Origin: Entomortierella parvispora
Taxonomy: Eukaryota > Mortierellomycota > Mortierellomycetes > Mortierellales > Mortierellaceae
Length of the DNA: 64,000 nucleotides
Reading direction: 5' to 3'
NCBI GenBank assembly: GCA_963573315.1
Contig: OY752144.1
Span: forward strand, 2,536,501-2,600,500
A program made the translations under genes and the position numbers. The notes beneath the pieces are model-generated. The model was not told the DNA's origin. It searched no databases and saw nothing but the letters and a program-made list of their open reading frames with translations. Positions 24,446 through 35,639 of the stretch are shown in pieces. Every line of letters begins with the position of its first letter. Positions within the stretch are counted from its first letter, which is position 1.

Positions 24446-24655
24446 TGGATGGCACCTTGCTGGTCAGCGACTTTACTCGATTCGAATTCAAGCGCAAGGA
24501 GGCAGACCCTTCGGAATGTAGAAGGCGCTGCAAACCATCAATGTCGCATTGTAGACCTTTTCCCTGACTGGGACGTGATGGTAATGAATCCACGAACCGT
24601 TTTATACAGGATCTCCCTGTACGCCCATTGCCCATCGGTCTACAATGCTCCATCG
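24446..24655. repeat. 210-bp direct repeat, copy 1
   Basis: Begins TGGATGGCACCTTGCTGG and ends TACAATGCTCCATCG. It is nearly identical to copy 2 at 24693-24902, with fewer than ten differences by eye. On + one frame spans the unit but has a TGA after RPFP; on the minus strand a frame is open across the whole unit. Confidence 0.93.
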
Positions 24656-24692
24656 CTTTGACAAACACCAATATATCAATCTATAACGAACC

Positions 24693-24902
24693 TGGATGGC
24701 ACCTTGCTGGTCAGCGACTTTACTCGATTCGAATTCAAGCGCAAGGAGGCAGACCCTTCGGAATGTAGAAGGCGCTGCAAACCATCAATGTCGTACTGCA
24801 GACCTTTTCCCTTACCGGGACGTGATGGTAATGGATCCACGAGCCGTTTTATACAGGATCTCCCTGTACGCCCATTGCCCATCGGTCTACAATGCTCCAT
24901 CG
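24693..24902. repeat. 210-bp direct repeat, copy 2
   Basis: Second copy, 37 bases after the first. In the + frame it reads without a stop (DGTLLVSDFTRFEFKRK, then a Cys-containing SECRRRCKPSMSYC and RFIQDLPVRPLPIGLQC). The minus frame is also open. It looks like a captured and duplicated piece of an exon; I do not recognise the source gene. Confidence 0.93.
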
Positions 24903-25703
24903 TTTTTTACAAGTACGTTAACGAGAAAACAAGTGAAAGGGTGAAAAAAGTGAAAGGGTGAGAAAGAGAAAGAAAGAAAAGGGAGAATGAAAGCAAGGAG
25001 AGGAAGTGCGAAATGGAATGATGGAACACGCCAGCCCGCAAATTTCTGTGACGGTTGTCACCAAATTTTATGCCACGATAGAGCCACCAAGGACCGTCGC
25101 ATCGACCGCGTGGCACAAAACCACGCATCTAGAACTTGTGTGTCAGAATCAAGGAACATCACTCTTGTCGCAACAAACTGGACCCAACTGAAGCTATTGT
25201 ACCAGGAACTGTGCACAGATGCCGAGATCTCCAATGTTGGCTTGTGGCCGTGATTCCTGCAAACTTCTCGTAATCCATTGAGAACAAATATATATGTACC
25301 CTGCCGGGTTTTTGTGCTTCTTCTTTTGAAGGGTACGCGAAATGGTCCATAAGCTATCTGCAAGTGATATTGTCCGGCGCCTGAATGTGAAAAAGGGAGG
25401 TTGACTGTGTTGAAATATAAGAAAACTGGATCCAGACTTCTGTAGATAGTTCAGCTAAAGGGAGGGGTACCTGGAATGTTGTTCTTACAAAAATCAAGGC
25501 CGAAGACGCAGGTGTGATAGCATAGATGGTGGACAGATTGCCCCCGTGTCCCATGTTTTGGTCAATCCGCAGCCATGAAGGCAACCATCCCTGTAAACGA
25601 ATAGCTGCTGGGCATTATAAATATTTATTGTTGTAATGGTTCATGATGTTTTTGTGGACGGAGATGTGGGTACATTTCGGCGTAAAAGGGACTAACGGAT
25701 CTG
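24903..25703. other. Unresolved right edge of the accessory island
   Basis: No gene I can defend. On the minus strand the frames at 25354-25584 and 25058-25363 read somewhat like coding sequence and meet near a TTGCAG acceptor-like site at about 25365, but carry no recognised motif. GA-rich sequence lies at 24940-24990. Confidence 0.35.
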
Positions 25704-28700
25704 TTACATTGGCGTCGCGGCAGAGGAGGAGGCGGATTGGGCCATTTCCAGGGCAACCATTAGCTCCATGTTCTTTTGCATGATCACTGTGGCCTCGTCC
25801 TCAGACCTGGTCATCTTGAGCTCCAAGGCTTGCATACAATCTAGCCACTTTTGCCTCTGAGTTTTATACAAGTCTTGAGCTTCCATGGAGCGAGCCCTGG
25901 CCATGGTGCTCTCGTGGATCGCGTCCTCGTCCTCCGTGTCGTGTCCTTCCGCCGTGATCGCGGACAATTGAGCAGCCAAGTCCAGATCAGCCAAGATAGT
26001 GCGCAGGCGTCGGTTTTCTTTCTCTACCTGCTCTATCCGGTACAGATTCTCCTGCTGTTGCAATTGCTCAATCGCCAGTTGTCGTTCCAGCGACTTGTTG
26101 GTCTTGAGCCAATTATCCCCTTCCTCCTCATGGTCGTTCTGAAGCCTCTCTAGCTCTATGATCCGCTCTTCCAAATGATCGTTCCTGAGCGCTTGTGCCT
26201 CAAGGCGTCCAATGAGCACCTTCTCTCGAGCCAAGGCTTCTTGCTTTTCTTGACCGCTGCCCTTTTCCTGGACTTCACGCCATCGCTGGAGTTGCGCCTC
26301 GGACTCTGTCTTGGACTGCTCCGACATATCGGTGAGAGTATTCGCATGCTCAACGACAACCTTTTCTAAAAGCTCCTCATGATCTCTTTGGATTTGCTTG
26401 ACCTCAGACGCATGCTGAGCTTCCATACGACCGACCTTGGATGTCAATCGCTGCACAGTATCCTGTAATGTACGGTACTGTGCCTCCTCTTGCTCTGATC
26501 GGGCGGTGAAAGCTTCAAGTTCACGTTGCATCGTTGCTTTGACCTCTTCATGAGCAGTTGCTTCTTCCCGGAGTCTTTCCACTTCTTGCTGGAGCGTCTG
26601 CAGGGCAACCGACGAGTGCCCATGAGCCTCTTCATTGTTACCGTTGTTGCTGTTTCGATTCGAGTTTTGTTCCTGTACGGCCAAAAGACCCTGCAGCCGC
26701 TTGATGTCACTCCGAGCCTCTGCCAGATCCTTTTCCAGTCTCGAACTCACCTCCGATCCAGGTCGAGCATTCTGTTTATGTTCGCTTTCCTCCATCGGTA
26801 TCCGCGTGATGGTCTCCTCCTTCGCAATCGATTGCATCTTCGATGTCTCCAATTCCATGCTCAGTTCCGATATAGACCGTCTCTCACGTTGAGAGTTCAC
26901 ACCAGGCGGGTGCAACAGGTCTTGCTCCATTGAAATCAGAGCCGTTTGAATAGGCGCGCGTCCACCGGATAATGGTCGAGAAGTTGAGGTCGAGGGGGTA
27001 TTGACAGCCAGAAAGTTGGCTCCCACTCCTGTCAACAAAAGAGCCAGCTTCTGTTCCAGTCCATCCTTTTCCTGTCGGAGTCGATCTACTTGGTGCTGTA
27101 TATCCGATCCATACGTAGGTTGTTCTCTTTCAATGACCTCCAACTCATTTTCTAGCGTGTTGATCCTCTTTCTGACTCTAGCAATTTGTGCTGATATAGA
27201 AGGGGATGGTGACGATGCTGTGGACGACGGAGTGGAAAATGTCGAAGAAAATGGGGAGGGGGGAGATGGAGATGATGTTGGGTCGAGTTCGACGTTGATC
27301 GGTAAGGATGAAGGTGGAGTGGGTAAAGAATCCTGTCCAAACATGTATTGGCTTTCGGAAAGAAGCTGTTGTGAGGGCTGGATGAGATCGCGACCTCCTG
27401 AAGGTTTCCTTCGGCGCTGAGAGATTGTATCTCTAGGTGGAGCAAGTGGAGGTAATGGCATCGAAGGTGGTGGAAGAGACGGCAAGGGGAGCGAAGGGGG
27501 AGCCTGGACCAAAACTCCGTCAATTGAGATAGCCCCGGAAGCAATCGATCCTGCTCTTGGTCGTGGCGTTGTAGGGGGAAGAATCGGGGTAGACACAGAG
27601 GCGTTTGGTTTTGTACCGCGTCGGCCTGTGGAAGAGGGGGCCTTGCGTCCAGATGGCGCTCCATTTGGAGGCGGAGGTAAGGGTGAGCTAGCAATAGGCG
27701 CAGACATCATTGGAGCAGGGCCTGGTGGTGGGCGGATTCCTATGACAGGCGTGGTGGGCCTGGATTTCGTAGTTGGGGGAGTAGTCGAGCGGCTGGGTGT
27801 ACTCTGGACACCGCTGCCATCATCCATAGAAGCAAAAAGCTGTTGGCGGCTAGGAGCTCCCGTGGGCATTGGCGCTCCTTCTTCTGCAACCATACCGAGA
27901 GGTGTTGTTGCTCTTGAGCGAACGGAGGATGGAGTCACGCTCTTGGAACCGTTGGTGTGGTTTCGGGGTGCAGAAGTACCCTGTTGGAGTTGCTGAAGCT
28001 CCTGCTGAATCTGCTCCATCTGTCGATCGCTGTCATCCAGAGCTGTACCTGTAGACAAGCTCTGTTGCTGGACATCCTTGATGCTGGAGAATGCTGCCAT
28101 GTCGTCTGCGTCAGACTGGCTCAAGGTATGGCTTAGCCGTAACTGCGATTTTGAAGTCAATGGCGGTTTGGAACCAAGCTGTGAGAGTCGAGGAGAGTTT
28201 CGCTTATTCCGACGTTGCTGCTCCAACTCTAGCCTCTGTCGACTAGAGTCATCAGAAATAATGGAGCGGGTATCATCCTCCTCGTCAGTGAGAAATGGTT
28301 TTTGTATCGACACATTCTGTGATGAGTATTGTTGATATTGCTGATACGGCTGTTGTTGGTGGACATGATGGCCATGATTGTCGGCGCCAATGTTGGGATC
28401 CTGAACTGAACCGTCATGCCACTGACTCTCCTGTGTTCCGTAGAGACCACTCTCATTGATCGGTTCCGGAAGCTGTAGTGTTTCCTTGGGCGAGTGATGA
28501 CCACTACTTCGGCGCTTCAATTCAACCACGAGTCGAGAGGGCATACCTCGCAACGAACCAGGCAAACTGCTCCGTCTCCGGAGTTTTCTATCCTCAAGAC
28601 TCACTCCCAGATGACTATCAAAATCACTGTTTGAAGGGTATTGGCTCAGTTCTTGGTGTAACGATGGGGGTTGCGACGGAAGATGGGGCTGATCCGATTG

Positions 28701-29348
28701 AAGTAGTGGAACTTGTGCGTGTTGTTTCCGAGATTGCCGCTGAGTGCGATCAGACCGTTCGTACTCTGAGCGTCTCAAACCAGATCGTGAGTCCTTGGGG
28801 TTGGCGGGTTCAAGGGTAGGAGAAGCCATTTGCTGGAGCATTGCCTCGTACTGATCCAGAGAAGGCAATTCTCCATCAGTATCGGGAGCGGCAAGTCCAG
28901 GTCCAGGATCTCTTCTTTTTGGAATTGCTCGATGATTCATCCTCGGTGATCCTTGGGAATGGAAACCTTGGTCGTTTGACTGTGTGGGATCATGGTTTGT
29001 ACGACCGACTGAAATAAACGAAGTATCCGAAGGAGTTGAACGATGTTGTCTTTGCTGTTGCTGTTGATGCTGCTGATGTTGGGCTGGGTTCATATTTGAA
29101 GGAGGTCTAGGGTAGCTGACGTATCGAGAATCATTGTCTATTGCCGGGTATGCCTGGGCCTGTCCATCCTGACTCTGCTGTCCCTGACTTGATTGAGTAT
29201 AGTTATGTCGGTTCTGAGTCGCCTCTCCTGGAGGTCCACCAAATGACATATTGGTCGAGTCTGATGTAGTTGCACCATTCGAGGGTATGCGCGTGAACTG
29301 CGTTGATGGTTGGTACCCTGTGACATCTTGATAGTGGGGATACGAAGC

Positions 29349-29398
<50 letters not shown>

Positions 29399-29957
29399 GC
29401 TGCTGCTGTTGCTGCTGCGGGAACCCATAAGGAGTGTTGCTGCTGTTGCTGACGTGACTGAGATGACTGCTCCCCGGATGATGATAGTTGTGGCCGTAGC
29501 CCAACCCAGAGCTTGCACTGCTGTTGTTGCTGTTACTTCGGTGTCTTCCAAAGGCTGATGCTGTGACAGAGGATCCACGGGGCGGTGGGATTTTGACTGT
29601 CTGCTGCTGTTGCGGCTGCTGAAAGGCTGTGGGGTCGGTCGAGGCCCAGCTCTTGAAGGAGCTCATGGAGCCCACCGAGTTTTTCTGCAGGGACCAAAGA
29701 GGAACCGGAAGGAGAGACAGGACAATTAATAAAACAAGATTTTCAGGAGAGGAGACGCGTTGGGAGAAACACAACGATCGAATCTCGGTCATCTCGGAGA
29801 GAAGCATTACCATGGACTGATCAGCATAGGGGTTGATGTTCCAATCGCCGCTGTCCGCCACGACCTGATGACCCTCCTGGTACTGATTCGGTGGCATATA
29901 CTGTTGTTGCTGGTGCTGCTGAGAAGAAGCGGCCGAACTGGCAAAGCGCGAACTCAT
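25704..29957 (-). CDS. Large polyQ, low-complexity and coiled-coil protein
   Basis: Two exons, 29957-29811 and 29684-25704, give 1,375 residues. ATG 29957 (MSSRFASSAASSQQ) is preferred over an in-frame ATG at 30236 because the sequence between them is simple-repeat leader. The 126-bp intron (GTAATG...TGCAG) is a multiple of three, so the frame also reads through it. The first ~850 residues are Ser/Gln/Pro-rich and disordered, with a polyQ run of over 20 (codons at 29350-29418) and Pro-rich SPLPPPPN-type stretches. From about residue 870 to the end the protein is a long charged coiled coil with heptad-like Leu/Glu/Gln patterns, with two breaks. No catalytic motif is visible. I do not recognise the family; a scaffold or cytoskeleton-linked role would fit the architecture but is inference. 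Confidence 0.75.
29350..29418 (-). repeat. CAA/CAG trinucleotide repeat encoding polyglutamine
   Basis: An uninterrupted TTG/CTG run on + (CAA/CAG on the coding strand) inside the coiled-coil gene. It codes for over 20 Gln, mostly CAA with CAG at one end. Length variation between strains is likely. Confidence 0.95.
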
Positions 29958-31136
29958 ATCGAGGACGGGACGGGATGGAGAAGGAAATGAGGATGAGAGA
30001 GGGTTGATGGAGGGAGATGATGGAGCTGGTGAGGGAAGGGATGGAGAGCAAATGGAAGGAGAGGTAGAAGGAAGGAAGGAAGGAAGGAGGGAAGGAAGAA
30101 GGAAGGTGACAATAAGAACAACAGCAGCAGAAGCCCTTTCCTCCTCGCCTCTTTTTTGGCATTCATCATTCATAAAAAGGGCTTTTCCGCTCTCAGAACC
30201 GTAAAATAACTTTTTTTTACTTCTGTCAATGAACAACGCAACACCACTCGCTCCCTTTCCGCGAAAGATGCTTCTCTCTCTCTCTCTCTCTCTCTTCCTC
30301 TAGCCCATTGGGCCTGGCCTTGGGTTGTGTGCAGCGGTACATATCTGTCCATTTGGTACACACACACAGAGTGCCCGCCTCGAATGTACTCTGACCCTAC
30401 GTACAGTACTCTGACACCACGTCCAGTGCAGAATAGTTCTTTGGTAGTGTCAAAGACAGGGGACAGCGGACGAGACGATGGATGCATGTGGGAGAGAGAC
30501 GTGCTGGCAGTGGGGAAGGGTGGAGGAGATTAGAATGCCAGATAGAGGACACTGAAGCCGGCAATGAATTGAAGAGAGAAAGAGTGCTCTCAAACACGCG
30601 AAGTGCTCTCAAAGTCTGTGTGTCCCTCTCCTCCGTTGGCATCATTTTATTCATTTGGGCACACTGCTTGAAGGCACCATTCAGCAACTAGACTGCCACC
30701 ATCCACGCTTGTGTTGGGCTGGATCGAATCAATCAATAATCCAAAGGTGCCTGGTTGCTTGCTTGCTTGCTTGTTGCATCTATTTCCTCGCACAGTTCCT
30801 GCCATTCACTGTGCCTGGAAATAAACATCTGAGTGCCTCCTTTCCGCCTCTTTCCTCTAAAAATACTTCTTCCAGGGCGAACCGTCATTTTTGTTTCTTC
30901 CTCTCCCTCCACAGCTCGCTGCAACTGTCGATCCGTACCGTATCTTACTCAACGCCCACCCCTTCATCCAAGCACTGCCCGCCGCCGGTCTGCTGTCTGT
31001 TCGTTCAGTCCTTCCTCTGACACTGGCCTGGCTCGCAATGTCGACATTCTCTCGTCTCTCACCTCAACATTCCTTTTACTCATTCAACTTCACCTGAATG
31101 CGACTCCCAGTCGCCCATTACTCTTCTTAAACCATA
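29958..31136. other. Divergent intergenic region
   Basis: Separates the starts of the coiled-coil gene (-) and the NADPH oxidase gene (+). It has GGAAG/GGAAGGA repeats at 30060-30105, a CT run at 30273-30294 and a short GCTTGCTT repeat near 30757-30775. No gene seen. Confidence 0.6.
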
Positions 31137-33082
31137 ATGTCAACAGCCGTCAAGTGGTCGCTCTCACTCTGCCACGTCGCAATTTTCTTCTATGGATTCC
31201 ACCTTCAACGTGACGACAAGGAGCTATCGGATATCAACACCATCGGATTTTCGATCTATTGCTCCCGAGGGGCAGCTCTTTGTCTTGCCTTTGACATGGC
31301 CTTGATCATGCTCCCGGTCTGTCGCAAGCTACTCTCTTATCTATCTCGGATATCTTTCGCACTCTTTGGTCTCGGCCAGGGAACTATCTCCGAGGGCAGT
31401 CATTCTAGAATGACAGAATATCACAAATACGTGGCCTACCACGTCCTCGCTTTCCTCACTATACACGTTTTGGGCCACTGTATCAACTTTTATCGACTGG
31501 AACAACTGGGACGAGGGGCTGCCGTCGGATACCATTTCAAAACTTGGGCTGGAGTCACTGGATATGGTATGCTGCTCTTGCTCGGGATGATGTTCGCCAC
31601 TGCCCATAGTCGGATACGGCAAAGCAAATACGAGCTGTTCTGGTACACTCACCATCTCGCATTGTTGACCATGGTCCTCTTTTCCTTGCACGGATACGGA
31701 TGCTTTGTCAAGACCAACGAGGGTCAGTGCCGAGGCTACAGATCCTGGAGATACGTGGTATTGGCGTCACTGATCTACATTGCGGAAAGAATCCTCCGAG
31801 CCTATGAGGCCCATCCTTCGATTGCGCTTTCATCTGCCATCGCACACCCAGGAGGGGCCATCGAGCTCAACTTTAAGTACCCTTCCATGCATTACCGTCC
31901 AGGACAGCATATCTACCTCAATATACCCCGACTCTCGAAACACGAGTGGCACCCATTCACCATCACCTCTTCACCCATCGAACCGTTCATATCACTGGAC
32001 ATTCGTCAGGATGGCGACTGGACAGGAAATCTCGGACGTTTACTCGGTCATGGACCAGAAACACCGCGTCTTGAGCAATCTCGTCAGGTCTCTGACCGCT
32101 CCTTATTGCCGCTCATCAAAATCGATGGTCCCTATGGAGGACCCACAGAGGATGTCTTGAGCTATGACCATGCAGTCTTGATTGGGACTGGCAACGGAAT
32201 TACAACCTTTTCGGGCATTCTCCGACATATTTGGTATGTTCTGCTTTAGGCTAACAGCCGAGCTGAAACGAATGCCGATATGGCCTTGGTTTTTTGTCAC
32301 CTTCGCCAACAAATCTGTGTAACCTTCTCATATTAACGAACCTTTTTTTTAAATACTTCTCATGCATCAGGTTTCGGCATCAGGAGACGCAGAGCTCACG
32401 ACTTCAAACTCTGGATCTGTACTGGGTGTCTCGAGATGCCAACAAATTAGACTGGTTCCAGGCTCTATTCTCTATGGAAAAGACACTGGAATTGTTCAGG
32501 ACTGGATTGATCCGTATTCATATTTATTTCACTTCCACAAAAGCAACCCCCCGGGCATTGCCAAGGAAAACAGGATCAGGAAGAGGCCAACGGCAGGCTC
32601 CTGCATTGCCACCAAACCTGCGAACGGTTGATATTGTCAGGAGGCGGTATTCCGAAGACAACGACGAACACGAGGAAGAAGCTGAGTTGCTCTCGCCTTG
32701 GGACCACGGGCTAGGGTCTGAATCGACCAATTCTCTCTTGTCGTTGACATCTATACACTCACCACCTTCGGAACCTCCCTTGTCCCTTTCCAACGATTCA
32801 CCTCCAATTCTCGATACCCAGGAGCGGGCTGTGGGAGGGATGGAGGAAGGCGAGGCTATCATTGGTCCCCATAATATCCACTATGGTCGACCAGATTTCG
32901 CAGCCATCTTTGACATGATGAAACATAGGATCTCACAGGGAACCGGGACTACTTTGCCATCCAGAGAAAGCACAACCGTCGGTGTCTTCTACTGCGGCTC
33001 GCCTGGGCTCGGCAGAACCCTTGCTCGCGAATGTGAACACGTCAACAGTCCGCGAGTTCGGTTTGAGTTCAACGAAGAATAA
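31137..33082 (+). CDS. NADPH oxidase (Nox family, gp91phox-like)
   Basis: Exons 31137-32233 and 32371-33082 encode 602 residues. The membrane enzyme passes electrons from NADPH through FAD and two haems to O2, making superoxide used in fungal signalling and development. Haem ligands are visible in the paired-His pattern: H96 and H110 in EYHKYVAYHVLAFLTIHVLGH, and H172 and H185 in YTHHLALLTMVLFSLHG, with the 14- and 13-residue spacings known from Nox2. FAD binding is shown by HPFTITSSP and IDGPYG. NADPH binding is shown by LIGTGNGITTFSGILRHIW, DLYWVSRD, YGRPDF and FYCGSPGLG. Spacing and absence of a periplasmic ferric-reductase extension favour Nox over Fre reductases. Two oddities: a ~100-residue acidic/Ser-rich insert between IHIYFTS and IHYGRPDF, and a C-terminus that ends FNEE and lacks the usual final Asn-Phe. 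Confidence 0.9.
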
Positions 33083-33807
33083 AAACCTTTTGCTATCGAC
33101 CACATTCATTCAGTATATAATATATGTTAATCATACAAGCTGCAGATTGAGGTAACGCGCTGGCTGGCTTTATGGTTTCGACCAGATGACAGGGGTGGAA
33201 TGGGAGATCTCGATCGGTCTTCCATTGACAAATACCCACGCGACTTTCGGATTTTATACGAAACTCGTCTTAGGTCACGCTGAGCTAAGTGCTCACGCTG
33301 TCGTGAGTCTTCATGACAAGACATGTCGACTTGGTGGGCGCACATTGGTCAAGACGCAGCCCTCCTGGGGTTCTATAAAGTGCCATTATATTTCGCTCCT
33401 CTAAAAGGATCAAATCCAGGCTCGGTGAGGGTCCCGTAGACCTACTCTGATATTTTGAGATGAGGCTATATTTGGCATCACCACTATCGCGATGCGTTGA
33501 TGGAGTCGTATTATCAGGACGTTTGTGTGCGTGTAGGCAATGCAAGGTGTGATATGATCCGACTATCCTTGACGCGACGTGCAGAAGTACACGCACCAGC
33601 GGCATTTCCGGTGACGTGTCTTTGGTCCATATCCGGCCAGATCACGTGTGCCTCGCGTGGGAGGTAGGCAGAAACAGGAACAGATGCACCCACCGAGAAA
33701 GCAGACACAGAGATCGCACACAGACAAGGAAGGCATTGCAGATCTGCGCACCAGAAGAGTCGCTCCCTCATCCCCCGCTGCATCCTTCACCCCCTCGGCA
33801 CATTCTC
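33083..33807. other. Intergenic, MSS51 promoter
   Basis: No gene seen. Start of the Mss51 frame extends upstream in phase to 33616, but the mitochondrial presequence begins at ATG 33808. Confidence 0.6.
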
Positions 33808-35418
33808 ATGGCATCAAGGCTCCGACCACTGGCTCCGGCTCTCAGGATACTTCCCAGGACCTCCTCGGTCGCCATCTCCTCCGCTTCCGCCGCCCGCCGA
33901 TCCCTCTCCCTTAAATCCTTCTTCACCTCCCGAAAGCCCGAATCCAAAGACGCCGCATTCACCTCCCGGTTCGAGCCCGTCCTGGAACAGGCCGACCTCT
34001 TTCATCCCTTGAGCAAGTCGCCCTTGGCTCCCATCCGCACCAAAGCAGAATGGATTAACGCCCATGGCTCTTGCCCTGTCTGCAAAGAACACGACCACCC
34101 GGAACACAAGAAGAGCAAGCGGCCCGTGTTTGAGTGCCCCGATTGTGGATACCCAACTCACTGCAGTGAGGAGCATTACAAGGCTGACAAGGAACACCAT
34201 AAACATGTTTGCGGAGTCCTCCGGGAAGTCAACGAGGACGAGCACGACTTGCGATCCGGTCGCCAGATGAAGGAGTTCGAGTTCCCAGGTAACACACATC
34301 CCATCCCGGTCGATCCTCGGACCCATGCCCTTCCGAGACCGTTGGGACACGCCATATTTATCCCGGATATCCTAAAAGGCCCCACTTACTTTTCTTCTAA
34401 CCATTTTATTATTTTTTTAAATCCATTCTAGGTGCTCAACACCGCGATGAGGCTGTCAACTTGTCAAATTGGGATACGTTCTTGTATACCCGTGGATTCC
34501 TCAGCATGAACTCGGAACGGTCGATGCGTCATGTCTCTCATGTGTTGACCTATCCCCTCACCATCGGATCGGTCCTCCATCAATCCTCGCCTTACCAGCT
34601 CGGAAAGGATCTCACAGTGGAAGGATTGAAATCATTAGCTGGCACGTCATTTTGGAAGAATTTATGATTCTTTTTTTTTTATTTCTTTTCGGAAACTACA
34701 GAACATACATCGGACTAACCTTTTCAAACCCCTTTTTTCTCTCTCTCTCTCTCCTTTTGATGGCCCGTTAACAGCTCTTCGCCATACCTTGCACCCAGCC
34801 ATGATCCCGGGAATCACTCAAAATCAGGATCTTCGCAGTACCGCCACACACACCGTCCGCATCTTTTGTCTAGGCGCGCGTGCAGAAAGTCATTTGCCTC
34901 CTCATATCTACATGCAGTTGGCGTACCTGTTCCCTTCGACGGCGTTCCAGATTCATTTCGTTGGACCGGACGCCATCCCTCCTCACACAAAATCCAAGGA
35001 GCCTCATCAACATGTTCATTATGAACAAATGACGTTTGTGTATGATTCATCTCGGTACGAATCCTACCATGCGGAAGCAGGACCTTTCAACCCTTACTAC
35101 GATGTCTTCTTCTTGTTCTCGCCCGGTCTTTCCCACCCAGCGACCAAGGAGATGTGGAAACCCACGTTGCCCTTGTTGTTGGATACCAAATGCGCCATTT
35201 TTGGAACAGGATTCGATGAGAAGGACGTGATGAACGACGTGAACGAGATTGAGAACTCTGGTTATGAATTGGATTGGTTGATGAAGCCCAGAGAGAATGC
35301 GTTCAGGAGTTTGAAGCATGAGATCAACATGACCGACGTCCGACAGTCTGCTCAGTGCAATTGGGGTATCTGGGGTATCCGTGGACGACGCTATGATGTT
35401 AAACCAAGCGACCAGTAG
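33808..35418 (+). CDS. MSS51: Mss51-like mitochondrial translational activator with MYND-type zinc finger
   Basis: Exons 33808-34288, 34432-34641 and 34775-35418 give 444 residues. Residues 1-45 are Arg/Ser/Ala-rich without acids (SRLRPLAPALRILPR), a typical mitochondrial presequence. A zinc-finger block follows: CPVCKEHDHPEH, FECPDCGYPTHCSEEHY and HHKHVC. Downstream, NWDTFLYTRGF, SMRHVSHVLTYPLTIGSVLH and SLAALRHTLHP are Mss51 family segments. In yeast Mss51 activates COX1 mRNA translation and binds newly made Cox1; the same role here is inferred from homology. The junction between exons 2 and 3 is in frame only if the donor is GC (intron 34642-34774 begins GCACGT and ends CAG); the single GT nearby at 34646 gives the wrong phase. 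The gene is convergent with the GPI-protein gene. Confidence 0.88.
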
Positions 35419-35639
35419 AGCTTGTAGCGATAATATATTACACACACAAAAAAAAAAGCGCATTTTTTCATTGTTAAAACAAAATCGCGAAGGGTTCCTT
35501 GTTCAGTTGAGGGGCATGCATGTATGAAGGAGTTTATTGATCGTGTCGTATAATTTCAATATCGTGGAAGTTATTATCTAGAAGATCAACCCTAGAGAAG
35601 GATGGGAAAAGAAGCCAGGAAGAGGCAAAATGATGCTCT

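Noticed and set aside
24446-24902. CRISPR-like array suggested by the repeated units
   Set aside because: There are only two units of 210 bp, in a eukaryotic sequence; this is a direct duplication. No CRISPR array was seen anywhere in the window.
29309-29578. Poly-Leu and poly-Asn frames over the CAG/CAA repeat
   Set aside because: Alternative-frame readings of the polyglutamine tract in the coiled-coil gene.
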